The notes below the pieces were generated by a model. That model was not told where the DNA came from, did not search any database, and saw only the letters and a list, made by a program, of their open reading frames with translations. Positions 1-12,700 of a stretch of 64,000 bases of DNA are shown piece by piece. The number at the start of each line of letters is the position of its first letter. Within the stretch, counting starts at the first letter, position 1. The stretch is from Pinus tabuliformis (Eukaryota > Streptophyta > Pinopsida > Pinales > Pinaceae): positions 121,133,977 through 121,197,976 of the forward strand of contig CM062815.1 in assembly GCA_031772625.1 (NCBI GenBank), in the 5' to 3' direction. Both the position numbers and the translations under genes were made by a program.

Positions 1-576
1 ATTCATAATCTGATGTCATGCCACATTGTCTTACAAAAAGGAACAAAAACTGAGCTGTGCTCCAAAATTACAATAGTAATGCGAAAGTTTCAACAACCTA
101 TCAAAGGCTATAGCCTCTATACTTATGCAAAACAGTGATCCAACAAGTGTCCTTGATTTTAGGAGCTCGGCTGTCCAACTAGAGTTTAACTGCTGATCCT
201 GTAGGACAGTCATAAGTGTTGTTCCTGTAGAACAGTTGTAACTGCTGTTCCTGTAGAACAGCTGGCTGCTTCTAAGCTCGGAGGGGAGATGGATTGGAGC
301 TCGGAATTCTTGGTGGGAATCACGAGGAATGTCCCCAAGACCGTGGACATCCTCTCCTAAAAACCAGCAGTGCCACCTCGTTGTCTCCTTGTCTCCTTTT
401 TCGTTGTCTTTTGCTCCCTTTTAATGCCAAAACCTGGAATCATAATGCATTAGTCACGTAGATAGAGTGCCTACCCTTCTTCCTACAAACAACATGAAAA
501 AACTAAGAAATGCATGCATAAGCAATAAAAAATGAATGGTTTGAGCAAGTATAATAGGCCAAAATGAGCCCAAATT
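1..576. other. No gene recognised; left edge of window
   Basis: I see no supportable coding region here. The stretch ends where integrase-like coding sequence begins (codons for GAHHAGYFW at about 579), so the boundary is probably a truncation point of the Tat-like element that follows. A small tandem repeat is listed separately. Confidence 0.5.
190..265. repeat. Short tandem repeat, about three 26-bp units
   Basis: The core CTGTAGAACAG (first copy CTGTAGGACAG) recurs three times at 26-27 bp spacing, each preceded by TGCTG or TGTTG. The core is itself partly palindromic (CTGT...ACAG). No function is evident. Confidence 0.7.
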
Positions 577-1589
577 GTACCAAAATTGGGGCTCATCACG
601 CTGGCTATTTCTGGCCGTCCATGTTTAAAGATTGTATCATTGCAGTCTGAAAGTGCCACAACTGTCAAGTGTTTGATCGCAAGATGCGCGCACCACCTGC
701 TCCTCTCCATCCTATAATTGTCGTTGGTCCTTTCGCCAAATGGGGTATCGATTTTATTACTTGTAACCCTCACTCGGCCGGGGGGCATGCGTATATCATC
801 CTCGCGGTTGATTATTTTACTAAATGGGCCGAGGCGATGCCTACATTCGACACAAGCGGCAAAACAGCTACAGTTTTCGTATTCAATCACATTATAACTA
901 GGTTTGGTGTCCCGCAAGCAATCATCACTGACCATGGGAGCCATTTTCGAAACATCATGATGACTGAGCTTACAATCCAGCTTGGTTTGCGCCACGATAG
1001 CTCTACTCCTTATTATCCGCAAGCCAACGGTTTGGTTGAGTCTATCAACAAAGTTCTGGTTATCATGATCCGACGAATCATTGGTATTCATCGGTCGAAT
1101 TGGCACAACATGTTAATTTCAGCGCTATGGGCATACCGAACTTCAGTGAAAACTTCAACAGGGTTCACTCCTTTCCAGCTAGTTTATGGCTTGGAAGCTG
1201 TGTTACCCATTGAATGTGAAATCCCATCACTTCAAATGGCTGTCGAATTACTCCCAGCTACTTCCGAAGAGGAGAAACGTTTATTATACTTAGCTCAATT
1301 AGATGAGACTCGACGTGACGCTGCATTGGCAATCGAGACTCACGCGAAGCGAATGAAAGCTCAGTATGATAGAAATGTGCCCCCTCGGAGTTTTTCGAAG
1401 GGAGACCTAGTGCTATTATATGATCAAGCTAACGATAAGCTAGGTGCTGGAAAATTCGTTCCTATGTGGCATGGACCCTACATTGTAAAGCGAAAGCTAG
1501 CAAAAGGGGCCTATGAGTTGGTAGATTTTGATGGGGACTCTTTGGGTAAACCCAGAAATGGACTTTACCTAAAGAGGTATTATGCTTAA
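577..1589 (+). pseudogene. Ty3/gypsy Tat-like integrase, 5'-truncated element
   Basis: This is the integrase end of a retrotransposon pol gene. The sequence shows the tail of an HHCC zinc finger (GAHHAGYFWP, then CHNC), an rve-type core (GIDFITC, AVDYFTKWAEAMP, HGSHFRN, YYPQANGLVES, HNMLISALWAYRT) and a C-terminal segment (GDLVLLYD, WHGPYIVKRKLAKGAYEL). The wording DYFTKWAEAMP and GLVES with a GPY-type tail matches plant Tat/Athila-like integrases (family knowledge). The upstream gag, protease and reverse transcriptase are absent, so this is a 5'-truncated fossil. The integrase itself looks nearly whole, with about one break near its start. It is followed by an RNase H ORF and an antisense gene, an arrangement also known from Tat elements. 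Confidence 0.85.
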
Positions 1590-1730
1590 ATGGTGGGTAT
1601 GGAGAATTTTAGTTAGGTTAGGTTTTCTTTCTAGCTAGTATGTTTGTTAGTTTAGATAGTGTGCTTAACTTAGAAAGTGTGTTTTTCGTCGTTATTCTAG
1701 CTTATCTTGGTTTTACTCTTGATATTGCAG

Positions 1731-2150
1731 ATGTCGACGCCTCTCCAAACGTACATTGGATTTGCCGATGGTGCTTGTCGTAGTACCCGGAATATCTCTT
1801 CCGCAGCTTGGGTTATCTATTCGCCCTCTGACGAGTTAGTTTCTATGCATGGGGTGAGCCTTGGTCAAACGACGAACAACATTGCAGAATACAGTGCAGT
1901 GGTTGAATTATTGTCTGAATCTATTTCATTTGGAATTCGACGTTTGATAGTGAGGTTAGATTCTGAACTCGTTGTATTACAGCTTAATAGAGTATATGCC
2001 ATTAGAAATCCTGTGTTATTAAGGTTGTTTTTGAGAGTGCGCCTCTTGGAACGTGAATTTGATTACATTGAATATCAGCATATTCCAAGGTCTTTAAATA
2101 CATTAGCAGATGCAATTGCTTCTCGAATGTTGGACAGACATTTACGATAA
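1731..2150 (+). CDS. Archaeal-type RNase H ORF downstream of integrase
   Basis: A 139-residue ORF starts at an ATG directly after a good splice-acceptor-like tract (polypyrimidine, then TTGCAG). It has the RNase H layout in order: FADGACR, AEYSAVVELL, VRLDSELVV and LADAIASRML, giving the expected D-E-D-D acidic residues. Tat-lineage elements are known to carry a second, archaeal-like RNase H that may degrade the RNA strand during reverse transcription. Here it is a separate ORF after integrase instead of part of pol, with an intron-like gap of about 140 bp. It may be expressed from a spliced RNA (inference). It looks whole. Identification as RNase H is firm; the archaeal-type assignment is moderate. 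Confidence 0.75.
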   Translation: MSTPLQTYIGFADGACRSTRNISSAAWVIYSPSDELVSMHGVSLGQTTNNIAEYSAVVELLSESISFGIRRLIVRLDSELVVLQLNRVYAIRNPVLLRLFLRVRLLEREFDYIEYQHIPRSLNTLADAIASRMLDRHLR

Positions 2151-2349
2151 TCATGCAAGTAAATTTAAAAACATTTCATCACATATGTTAAACAAGATGA
2201 GCCGGTTATGATGATATATATATAGATAGGAGTGTGTCAAAAATATACATCGTCTTCGATCATAGGTTGAAAAACACCTTATGATCGGCAAAAATGATAA
2301 GTACAAAAAACCAAAAATGTCATATGTGTCTACAAAAGTGACTAGCCAA

Positions 2350-3614
2350 TCACTGGTGGTGCTCTCTATACGAGACCACTGCCCGCGCTACCCTACACAA
2401 GAACCTCCTAAAAGGTCCTGGGACTGCGACCACATAGCGCTGAAGTCGAATGGGAATGTCATCTATGGTGGTCTTTGTTATATCCACCGTCAGACGCTCT
2501 AGATCCTGTTCCAGCTCGGCTAAGGTCTCTGCGGCCGCATCCTGTGGGGCTGGTGCTGGTACAGCTGGTACTCTCCTCTCAAAAGCCCGGAGGTTGGCTG
2601 GACGCCGTGGACCTACATCTGCATTTTGAAAATTTGTGCTGTCAGTTTTGAGGCGATATATAAAAACAAAAAAAATATATATATATACATAATTTAAAAA
2701 CTTGTGAAAAATGAAATACCTCTGTCGTCCCACTGTTCTCCCTGTGGAAGAACCATGTCCGGATCATTCCGAAAATACATTCCGGCATAAGGAAAGTCCT
2801 GAATAGAAAAGACCTGGCTCTCTAGCCAGCGAAAGTAACCATCAGGAAATCGAACAACTGCTGCTCCCTCGTCAGGATGCCGGGCCATTACCGCAACCCA
2901 TCTCGTCAACTTAGGCTCCCGAGGAGCCCCAACTGGAACTGTAAGATGCTGGGGGATCAGCATTGGAACTCTCTCTAGGGCAAAGCTGACGACTAAAGGC
3001 CCATATCCAAAGGTCTTCAGTTGTCCTCTCTTTGCCTTGGTTAGTTGGCCCTTCATATTGGCCAACACAGCATCGCACCAGTTGAAGATGGTGCCTTGGA
3101 AGCAATCTATAGCCATCCGCATTTGGGACCCGGTGGCATGGTGCAAAGCGGCCGCCCCGCAAAGTCTGGTAACAGTAAAGGCTATCACCATAAGTTCAGG
3201 TCGGGATATGTACTTGATTTCTATCCCCTTCTCCTGATTTTGATTGTTGCACCACTCTAGCCGGAGACTAGCAAGGGATTGGCCACCCGGCCTAGTCCTG
3301 AATAGAGAGAGTTGCTCGCCCCTGTTATGCAAGCCAGTGAGAAAATATATGTCGGAGGGCTCTATCTCGAGCTGGTGCTCTCCGATGTAGAAACATTGCT
3401 CCTGAATGTTCCACCTTTCAACCAGCCACTCAAGGAATGGCACCTGGCCCCTCATGCCAGGTATGGCCCAGTATTTGTACAGTCCGCATGCTTTCAACGC
3501 ATCAATGGAAGGTTGATGACCTATTGCGGCCAAATCAACGTCCTCGTGTTCTCTTTCGTGCCAATCAAGCATGGTGTGCACCCTGCACATCATAAAACAT
3601 CTGTTAGAGTCCAT
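2350..3614 (-). CDS. Antisense accessory gene of Tat-like element (plant-mobile-domain-like)
   Basis: This is a spliced gene running opposite to the integrase. A 101-bp intron (2619-2719, minus-strand GTATTTC...TGCAG) joins the main exon to a last exon and keeps one frame (QWDDR, then DVGPRR). Residues such as ALKACGLYKYW, FLEWLVERWN and YFLTGLHNRGE resemble the plant mobile domain (PMD) layout seen in transposon-derived plant proteins and in antisense ORFs of Tat elements. The assignment is inference. The likely start is the ATG at 3572 (MLDWHEREHED), because the diverged copy near 27.2 kb conserves an ATG followed by a codon and DW. An upstream non-coding exon ending near 3911 (minus-strand CATCAG then GTATTC) is plausible. 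Function in the element is unknown. Confidence 0.6.
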
Positions 3615-5810
3615 AAAATTTTAAAATTTTGGTTCATTTTGGAGAAATGAGGGTTTCAAAATGCGTTTTGCAGGGTACGCACCCCAGCTTTTAGGAACAT
3701 AGCGTCTGGACGCAGCTTCCCTTAAGGCCGGGTGCGTACACCTGGTATTTTCCCCATTGAGAAAATATCGGGGTACGCAGGTCAGCAGTGCATGACCTGC
3801 GTACCCCGAAGGGCGCATCTTGAAACCCCAAGACCCCCAAAAAATCAAATAAAAACTTAAAAATGAATTTTAAACGGATAGAAAGCAAGAGAAGGATGTT
3901 GTAGAATACCTGATGAGACGGCGTTCGATTCTGACGGTCGGATTCTCCGCAATGACCACAGGAAGTTTTCTTGTCAAAAGCCCTTTTCTCAACCTCAACA
4001 GTAAAATGGTAAAAATGACATGGTAAAAAGTTTTTTTATAGGTTTTTTGGATGAATGAATGCTAAGTTTGTTTATTTTTCACCATGAAAGGACATTTTTC
4101 AATGTATTTTTACCCATCTTAAACAGGTATGAGTAATGTGTCGTTTTTGTGCAGGACAAAAGGAATTTAGAGTAAAATCATCATTTTTCATGAACCAAAA
4201 CATCAGAGTCATCTTTTAAGCTCTTTTCTGACTCCTAAAATATGAAAAGATTGCCGAGCGTTTCTTTTACACTCGTTAAAATGGAATTAAAAGACGGTCC
4301 CCTTATAGCTCTTTTCTGACCGTAAAAACAGGAAAAGATTGCCGGGTTTTTGTCGTTTCAAACTCGATATGGAAATAAAACGACGTGTCCTTGATCGCTT
4401 TTTACTTTTCAGGTCAGAGACACTAATCATGAAAGTACTCCTTGGTCGCAAGATCAAGCGGTTCTCCCAGGTATTATTTTATACTTTTTCGGGCTTGGGG
4501 GACACAAATTTACGAAAAATTTCAACCTTGAGTCTTCTTAAGTTTTTTCAGACTCTCTAAAATTGAAAAACGCCGAGTTTCTCCTATGCTGGGCTCGTTA
4601 AAATTTCACAGTAAAGGACCTGTTCAATTACAAACAGGAACGAACCACTCCTTCCTAGGGTTCGAATCAAAACTAGGTTGGACTCATCCGAAGGATGAGC
4701 TTATAATCAAGCATATGTTATCCTCCTCAAGCTTGTTAAAAATAAAGAGGTACTTGCCAGAAATGGTGGGGGAAAAAAGAGAAGAATGAGCCTATTTTTT
4801 ATCCTTTGTCTCAGAAGAAACCTTATTACCACTCTTGAACACGACACTTTTCATTCACCTGGGTTGGGAAATCCTTTACCTCACAGTTGATCAAACCACT
4901 TTGAAAGTCTTCAATCATTTCCGGGTATTAACTTTGAGTCAAATCGTAACCAAACCATCTGTCGTGTCGTTATGTGTTCAAGAGGTCTCTGCAAATAAAC
5001 TTTCATCTGCAAAATACTTGTCGTCCATTTGACCATCCCTGAGTCAGTCCTTACAACAACATTTCTTCAACTTGAACAATGATTTCGTGTTGTGGGCTTG
5101 CCTGCAACGGGTCGCTTTCTATCGACATCAGCACGTTATCTAGAGAGATGACTTAGAAATCATCAGTACCTTGAAGTCTGCATGCATCAATGGCAGGTTT
5201 CTCGCCTTTGACGTCAGTTTACATCATTGACTTTCGATTGAAGGATTCCGTGAAATGTTCGACATCAACTCATTCATTCACATCTCATGGATTGTACTGG
5301 GTACTTTGAGAACCATTGACATTACTGGTGGTTTCTCTCACACTTGTTAACAGTTTACATCATCGACTGGTAATCAAGTGGTTTCTACCATGTTCGACAT
5401 CAACTCATTTATTCGCATGGCTAGAATCGTACCAATTCGGGGAGTAGAGATGAAGACCCTGGATCTAGTTTCCACCATCCAGGCTGCGAGGAGTTTTGTA
5501 TTCATTATATAGTAGACCAATTATAAACAGATGGCTGCGTCCATACTATGTCCACGCAAGTCTATGATTATGATGTACTGCAAGATCATTCCTATATCAG
5601 AGTAGTTAGTCTGTTAGTTAAATTTTTGATTTGAGTATGGGAATGCCTACCTCAGCGATGATATAATCTTATACATGTATTTTGTGTTGAAAATTGCAGG
5701 TTCTGACCAGGCTCTCCACGAGATAATCCTTGAAATGATAAAGCGCTTCACCCTTCCTAGATAATACAAAACCCTAATCTACTACAGGCTTCGCACTTTA
5801 GGGGGCAATC
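3615..5810 (+). other. Non-coding 3' region of the Tat-like element
   Basis: No convincing coding region is seen. The segment aligns by eye, with strong divergence, to 27251-29469: both contain repeated phrases such as AGCTCTTTTCTGAC and GCCGAG(T)TT, an ATCCGAAGGATGA-like box and a CCAGAAATGGTGGGGG box in the same order. It ends in a polypurine-like tract TTTAGGGGGCAATC just before TGTTACAC, which fits the priming site next to a 3' LTR. Confidence 0.55.
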
Positions 5811-6862
5811 TGTTACACTAAAAAATGTCACCATGGCTATTTACAGTTAGTATGGCTCTATCAACAGTCATGCTATCCTCCTGGGCAAGTCTTATGCCTT
5901 TGCTCTCCATGTCAAACTCCAAAAAGAGAGAAAGTCTTTGTAAATGTGTTTATCTCTGGGTACGCAGATTCTCTCGGCCTTACCTGCGTATACGCACCTA
6001 ATGTTCACAAAAACTGCGTACTTGTACGCTCTGTATGTAAAGGGGCAGGTGCGTACCCCTGTAAAGGTCAAAAGGCGCGAGTTTCATCTTTAAAAAGTTA
6101 CTTGTGGTCACTTCTAGAGCATTCTAGAAGGTTGTTCGACGTGTATTGAGCGCCTCCAGATGGTTGATGTACCCCTATGAAAGAGGAACTTATCCCATCA
6201 AGAGAGGAGCTATCCCATCCAAAGAGGGGATTATCCCATTGATGGTGGACCTGATTAACTTCCTCTTGAGCACTATAAATACAGGCATTGGGCCAGAAGG
6301 AGGGGAGGTTGGAAGCTAAACATTTCTAAGGGTAGATGCTGCTGGAATTAGGACTCCCATTTAGAGGCTTGTGAGGAGAGATTACCATCTTTGCTTTTTC
6401 TATTTGGAAGTGGGTGAGCTTTGTCAAAGTAAAGGAGAACTCTTGATGGACCCTGGGAGGGACTTGCACAACACCAAGGCTCAGGTTGTAATTGTTCCTT
6501 TTGTTTCCTATTAATGCAAATGAGTCCATTCTTCTCAATAACTTTTTATTTATGAGTTGTTTCATGTACTCCTTGGTCTATGTGTTAAATATGTTTTATT
6601 TTATGAGATTATCAAGTGCTATTTAATCGTTTGATTGTTAGTGAACGCAGGTTTCGAAGTGAAGGAGGAGCTCATCCGGATCAGCGAGGCTGGACTGCTA
6701 CAACAGGGTTGGACTACAGGTAGGATCTAAACACTTGATTTCTTATATAGTAAATGCATGTTTAGAGAAGGATTGCTCTTCTTTGTCTTGTTTGTCACTA
6801 GAGAGTCTTAGGCTCCTAGGGAGGTTGGTTGTGTCCGCACTATCGACTCTTTCCGCCTGACA
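5811..6862 (+). repeat. Probable LTR of Tat-like element, copy 1
   Basis: It begins TGTTACAC right after the purine tract TTTAGGGGGCAATC. It holds a TATA box (TATAAAT at 6274) and ends approximately at CCTGACA; the right boundary is uncertain. A similarly built segment, 29470-30578, begins with the same TGTTACAC after TTTAGGGGGCATC and has about the same length. Near the right end an acceptor-like site (ACGCAG at about 6649) and a donor-like site (ACTACAG then GTAGG at about 6720) bracket a possible leader exon of about 70 bp. Confidence 0.55.
6274..6280 (+). promoter_or_regulatory. TATA box in LTR copy 1
   Basis: The heptamer TATAAAT sits in a GC-balanced context (GAGCACTATAAATACAGG) about 460 bp into the LTR, where a plant LTR promoter is expected. 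The related LTR has TATATAAA at a corresponding position (29946). Confidence 0.55.
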
Positions 6863-9700
6863 AATCCTGATCATAAGAAAGAATTATTTGAAATTGTTTC
6901 TGATTATGATGGATTGTTTCAGGAACCGATAGGATTTACCCCTAAAAGGGAAATCCAACATGAGATCAATTTACAACAGGATGCTCCTTTACCAGATGTT
7001 GGCATGTACAGGATGGCTTCTATCGAGATGGAGGAGATCAAGAAATAGGTGCAGGAACTGTTAAATCAGGGAGTCATCAGAACAATTTCTTCTCCATATG
7101 GCTCACTGATCATGTTGGTGTCCAAGAAAGAAGGCACATGGAGTGTGTAGATTACAGGGCGCTGAACAAGATCACGATGAAGAATTGATACCCTATCCCT
7201 CACATTGATGAATTGTTAGATCATTTGAAAAATGTTGTTTATTTTACAAAGCTAGATTTGCGTAGTGGTTATCACCAGGTTAGAATTGTAGAGCAAGATG
7301 TTTGGAACACTGAATTTAAAACCAAACAGGGGTTGTTTGAATGGATGGTGATGCCATTCAGACTGTGCAACACTACAACCACGTTTATGAGGGCAATGAA
7401 TGATTTGTATAGGCCTTTACTTGATCATTTTATTCTTGTATATCTGGATGATATTCTTGTGTATAGTAGGACATGGGATGAACATGTGTGTCATATAAAG
7501 AAAGTGCTTGATGTTCTGAAGAATGAGAAACTATATTTGAAACTGTCAAAGTGTGAGTTTGGGAAGACTTCTATAATTTATTTAGGCCACATTGTCGGTA
7601 ATGGACAATTAAGGATAGATCCCTCTAAAGTGGAGGCGATTATGAATTGGCCTGAGCCCATGGCGTAGTACAGTATTGGAGAAGGTTCATTGCGAACTTC
7701 TCCATTATCACAGCCCCCTTGCATGCCTTGACTAGTGTGAAGAAGGCCTTTCAGTGGGGAGGAAAACAACAGAAATCCTTTGACACACTGAAAGAGAAGA
7801 TTAGCACAGCACCAGTGCTAGCCTTACCAGACCTTCAACAGCCTTTTGAGATTGAAACAAATGCTAGCAGATATGCCATGGGTGTTGTATTGATGCAACA
7901 AAGAAAGCTTGTATGTTACCATTCAGAGACTTTCTCCCAGGCTGTTGTGAATTATCCTATGTATGACAGGGAGTTGTATGCCTTGGTCCAGAGTGTAAAG
8001 AAGTGGAAACACTATCTGATCGACAAGGAGACCATCATCCACACAGATCATTAGCCCTTGCAGTATCTTCAGTCACAGACCAAGCTTCAGCAAGCTCGTC
8101 ACTTCAGATGGATGGGATTCCTCCAACAATTTCATTTCGTGTTAAGATGGGTGCCAGCAATAAAGTAGCATATATGCTTTCCTGCCCTCCTATTTTTTCA
8201 TCTATAGTTTTGAAAAATGTTTCTTTATCATTAGAAAGTTATGTTGAATAGTATGCTAACGATAGTGATTTAAAGAAATCTATGCAAAACTGACTCGTGG
8301 TTACATGTGGAAAATTATTACTTGTAAGGAAATCTATTGTACCACCTTGACAAACTGCGCATACCTAGTGATGAAAGGGTTCATTTAATTAGAGAGGCTC
8401 ATACCTCTCTAGTGTCTGGTCATTTTGGAATGGAGAAAACTTTATGTCATTTGCAGAGGTTTTGTTTTTGGCCTCATATGAAAAACATTGTGACTCTCTT
8501 TGTAAAGGGTTGTGTGTTGTGTTCTATTTCAAAACCCTCTAATAGAAAACTTGGGCTCTACACACCACTCCCTATTCTGAGTCGATCATGGGAATGTGTG
8601 TACATGGACTTTGTAGGAGATTTTCCTATTGTATAGGCAAGGTCATGACTATTTGTATGTCATTGTGGATCGTTTAGTAAAAGGTGTATCTTAATGCCTT
8701 GTAAAAAGCAGGTCATTACTGAGCAGGCTGCTTTTCTTTTCTTTCAGCATGTCTGGGTCCATTTTTGGTTGCCCACATATATTGTGTCAGATCGAGACTC
8801 TCACTTTCTTGGGGAGTTTTGGACCAGCTTGTGGAGAATGATGGACACTAAGCTGAAAAGAAGTATGACATTTCATCCACAGATCGATGGATAGACAGAG
8901 GTTGTCAACGCACCATGGTACACTTGTTGCAAGGCTATCGTGGGAAACATCCCAAGTTGTGGGATGAACAACTTCCTTATATGCATCATGCATACAATTG
9001 AGCAGCACATTCATCTACATAGAGCTCATTGTTTGAGACATGTTTTGGCTATCTACCTACAGATCCCTTGGACATGGTCTTTTGGAAAGAGGAGGATAGC
9101 AATGGACGAGATGATAGGGAAAAAACATGAAAGTTCATTCAGCATATACAGATGATTCATCAGGCAATGCAGGAGCAGTTGGAGAAGAGTCAAGCTCAGT
9201 ATAAAGCTCAAAATCATAAGTGACGAGTTGACCATCGGTTTCAATTTGGGGACAAGGTATGGCTCCATATCAACAAGGATAGAATGAAGGGAGAATGGAA
9301 GAAGTTGAGACCCATCCGATATGGTCCCTTCACCATATTTGCAAAGATTGGAGACAGTGATTTTTGTCTTGACTTGCCTGCTTATATGCAGATGTACTCA
9401 GTGGTAAATGTAGAAAACCTTAAGATTTATGAACCTCCATTGATTATGGATACCGAGGAGGTTTCATAGATTGCTACACTGGATTATTTTGCATTAGAGT
9501 ATCTAGATAAGTTGCCCGAAGATATCATACTCGACCGGAAAACTAGAACTTCACAATGGGGAGATGTGGAGTATATCCGTGTTGGCTTCAAAGGAATGCA
9601 TCCAAGCAAAACTCGATGGATGGAGAAGGAAAAAGTGAGGGAGAAATTTCCTCACTTGCTAATTTCCTGAAAGGTCTTTTGGTGGTCCAAAAGCTCCTAG
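6863..9700 (+). mobile_element. Decayed Ty3/gypsy pol (chromovirus-like), 5'-truncated
   Basis: A pol fossil reads left to right. Its parts are a reverse transcriptase at about 6.95-7.67 kb (KLDLRSGYHQVR, MPFRLCN, YLDDILVYS), an RNase H at about 7.72-8.07 kb (FEIETNASRYAMG, then HTDH), the integrase zinc finger at about 8.37-8.53 kb (H-H-C-C spacing, with CVLCSISK), an integrase core at about 8.57-9.0 kb and a C-terminal tail at 9.24-9.65 kb (WKKLRPIRYGPF, then VEYIRVGFKGMHPSKTRW). gag and protease are missing. The copy is old and heavily broken, with on the order of ten or more breaks. Chromovirus affinity is inferred from the RT wording; the exact lineage is not assigned. It abuts the end of LTR copy 1 directly. 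Confidence 0.8.
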
Positions 9701-12700
9701 TGGGGAGGATTGATCTAGGAGGATCCTGGAGGATTGATCTAGGTGGATCTTCATAAAAGTACCAGTGGCATGGTAAAAGTCTCAAAACTAAAAGTGACAG
9801 AATATGGATAAACTTAGCATCAGATTGAAGTGCTCATCATCTTGATTCCAATGGTGCAAAGGGCACTCAAATCCGAGTCCAGATGAAAAAATTAGAGCAA
9901 GTCATATTTTGAGTTTGACTTCTCTAGGTGGCAGGAGAAGATGACATGGAAAAAGTCTCAGCAAATAAGGGAGCACCACGTGGCAGGTTTCCATTGGGTC
10001 TCGCATATTGAAAATTGGTGCAAGAGGAAGAAGCGCTTAAGAGTCGGCCCCAACAAGGTCCCAAATGTGATTATGATATCTCATATTGCAGGTTAGAGGA
10101 GGAACAAGTATATGAATCAGCCTCGATAAAAGGGGAGCGGTAGCATAGAGTGACACCCTAGCCCACGCTGATTGCGATTTGCAGGGAGGATCCAGACCAG
10201 ATATGTTATATATTATGGTTTATAAATCTCGATGGGTTCGCCATATCGCAAAGCGTGAAGTTGGGTTGATACGCTGATGGGTTCCATGCCGATTGTGATT
10301 TGCGAGGAGGAGTCAGACACGATATATTATATATTATGTCTATAAGCAACAGATCCATATATCACAGAAGTTTCTGTTGTATTGGTTTCAGATTGTCCAC
10401 CGATAGTTAAAAGCGATGACAGACATGCCACCAGGCCTTAAGTGTGGTTAATGGGTTTACTATGTTTAAATAGGATTTGACTATTGTTACAAGGTTGTTG
10501 CCATATAACCTTCCAGACCGATCCCACCTACCTAAACTTGGTTATTATGTTAAAACTTCCCTAGTTTTGAGTATGTCACCATGCTTATATATCTGACTGT
10601 TGTGTCAAAAAAAGGCTGGGGGATACAACAGATAGTTCAGAAGCAAATGCATGCAGCAAACACTAACCCGGGCAACAAGCTGGACCTCTCCTTTTGCAGC
10701 AGGAAGGTTTCGAGGAGTTACAGAAGGCCCGATTATCCAAATTGGGAGTTTGGATAGGTGTTTTTGCACTATTTTTCACCAAGAGTTCAGTGGTACTGTC
10801 TATTTTTAAAGTTGAGCTCTCCATTCTCTGCCCATATTTCAGCTTGGAGGTATAATAGTTGTAATTGATTGTTGCTTTTACTTTTATCTCTTTTATGCCA
10901 CTAATTTAATGAAGGCCTCCCACTATTGAGCAAGGCCTAGAGACGTAGTCCAAATTGGATGAACTCCATAATCAAATAATTGTGTCATGATTTTTTGAGT
11001 TCTTCTTATTATTTCAGCATTGTTTATGTGCTTTTAAGTTCCATGGTTAATTAACTTTGTTATATGTAATTTTGATGCATCTATAAGTAAAAGATATTGG
11101 ATCACTCCACCTAAACTAGGCAATTCGAATTACATGCATGACACTGTCTATTTTAGTTTATTGACTAGTTAAATGAGAGATAAATGAGTTAACAGTAGTA
11201 TTAACTACTCAATTGACCTTCAATTGACTCAACTGGTGACTAGAGCTCAGTTAACCGAGTTCAACTCACAATAACTCAACTAGATTTCTAAACCTTAGCA
11301 ATCAATACATGCACAACTCTACTTTTAGCCTACAAACTCGAATTTACTCATCTAACTAGGAGACAAGACCATGTCACTATAGCTAACTAAAATCCAAGTC
11401 ATCATGCTGATGTGGAAAATCAAAATACTCAATTTGACTAAGGCACAAGTCAAAATTGAGCCTTTTTCTTCCTACAATTTCAACACAAATTCCTCATGTA
11501 CTTTTTTAGCATTATACTTTTATTTATTTTCAAGCATTTTTGCAAGTTATCTTTTCATAATGCCTAGGCATGGTTGAATAGAAAATTTTGTGAGCAATTC
11601 ATTCTATTAGGTTATTTATCTAGTTGTTAGCAAAAGGATGACTTGTAAATGCAACTTTAGGTCCTAATTCATTTTATTTCTCTTATTGTTACATATTTTA
11701 TTGTTCATTATTTTGTTGTGTAACCAGTTTTATAGCTGCAGGAAACACACAGATTTAATTTCACTAGGATATACTTCCACCAAGTTTCCTTAAGGATTTG
11801 ATCAGTTTAATGTTATCATTTTCTAACATTTCCATGTCTTTCCTGCATCTCAAACCTACATTATGTTTGGTTTACATGTTCGTTGGACTGTCTCCTGTTA
11901 AAAAATAGAGACTCTTGTAACATTCTATCACTAGCCCTCCTTTCTCATTCGGCTCCACAATAAACTCATGATTTGACTTCTTTGACATATCAAAACACCT
12001 TTAGGACATTGATAATGAAACTTGGAATTATAAATACCCCATAACTTGATTTTGTCAAATTGTTTCTAAAAAATGGTTTTCCCTACAAATTAGGGTTTCA
12101 ATTGGAGTCTTTCATTTCAGCAAGTGTGCTCTTCCATTTATTGTCGATAGCATAGAAGTATGTTTCATTTAGCAAGTGTGATTGCTCTCATTAAATATAG
12201 CATAGATGTTTGTTCCATTTCCTTTTCTGCAAGTCATTTTCTACAAATTGTGTTTTTCCTCTAACATAGCCTAGTTAGCTCGGTTTTTATGCATCTAAGC
12301 TTCATTTTAATACTTTCACCTACATAAAGATCAATAAGAGAAAATTGTAGTATTTGTAGCACATATAATGTCAATCTCTTTTAATTTTGTTACAAACCCC
12401 AGGCTTATAATTAAAGTTGAGACACTTCAAAGCTGCAACATTTTTTTTACAATATTGAGGGCCATCAGGTGGCTCCACCATACCCTTAGCCATACTACTT
12501 GACTACCCAGGTACTAAAGAGTAGTCTCCATATACAAGTATTGTATAATGTGGTACCACTTAAAGTGGGTATCAATAAGGGTTAAAATAGTTTCCAACTA
12601 GGTGAAGCCATGTATAGTTCTTGCATGTATTCTTCCTCAACCATAGTTTTACCTGTTGAACAATATATCATTATGTAATTTAAGTATGCCAAAACATGTC

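Noticed and set aside
483-1106. A 207-residue minus-strand ORF antisense to the integrase
   Set aside because: It is a shadow of conserved integrase coding sequence and has no family features.
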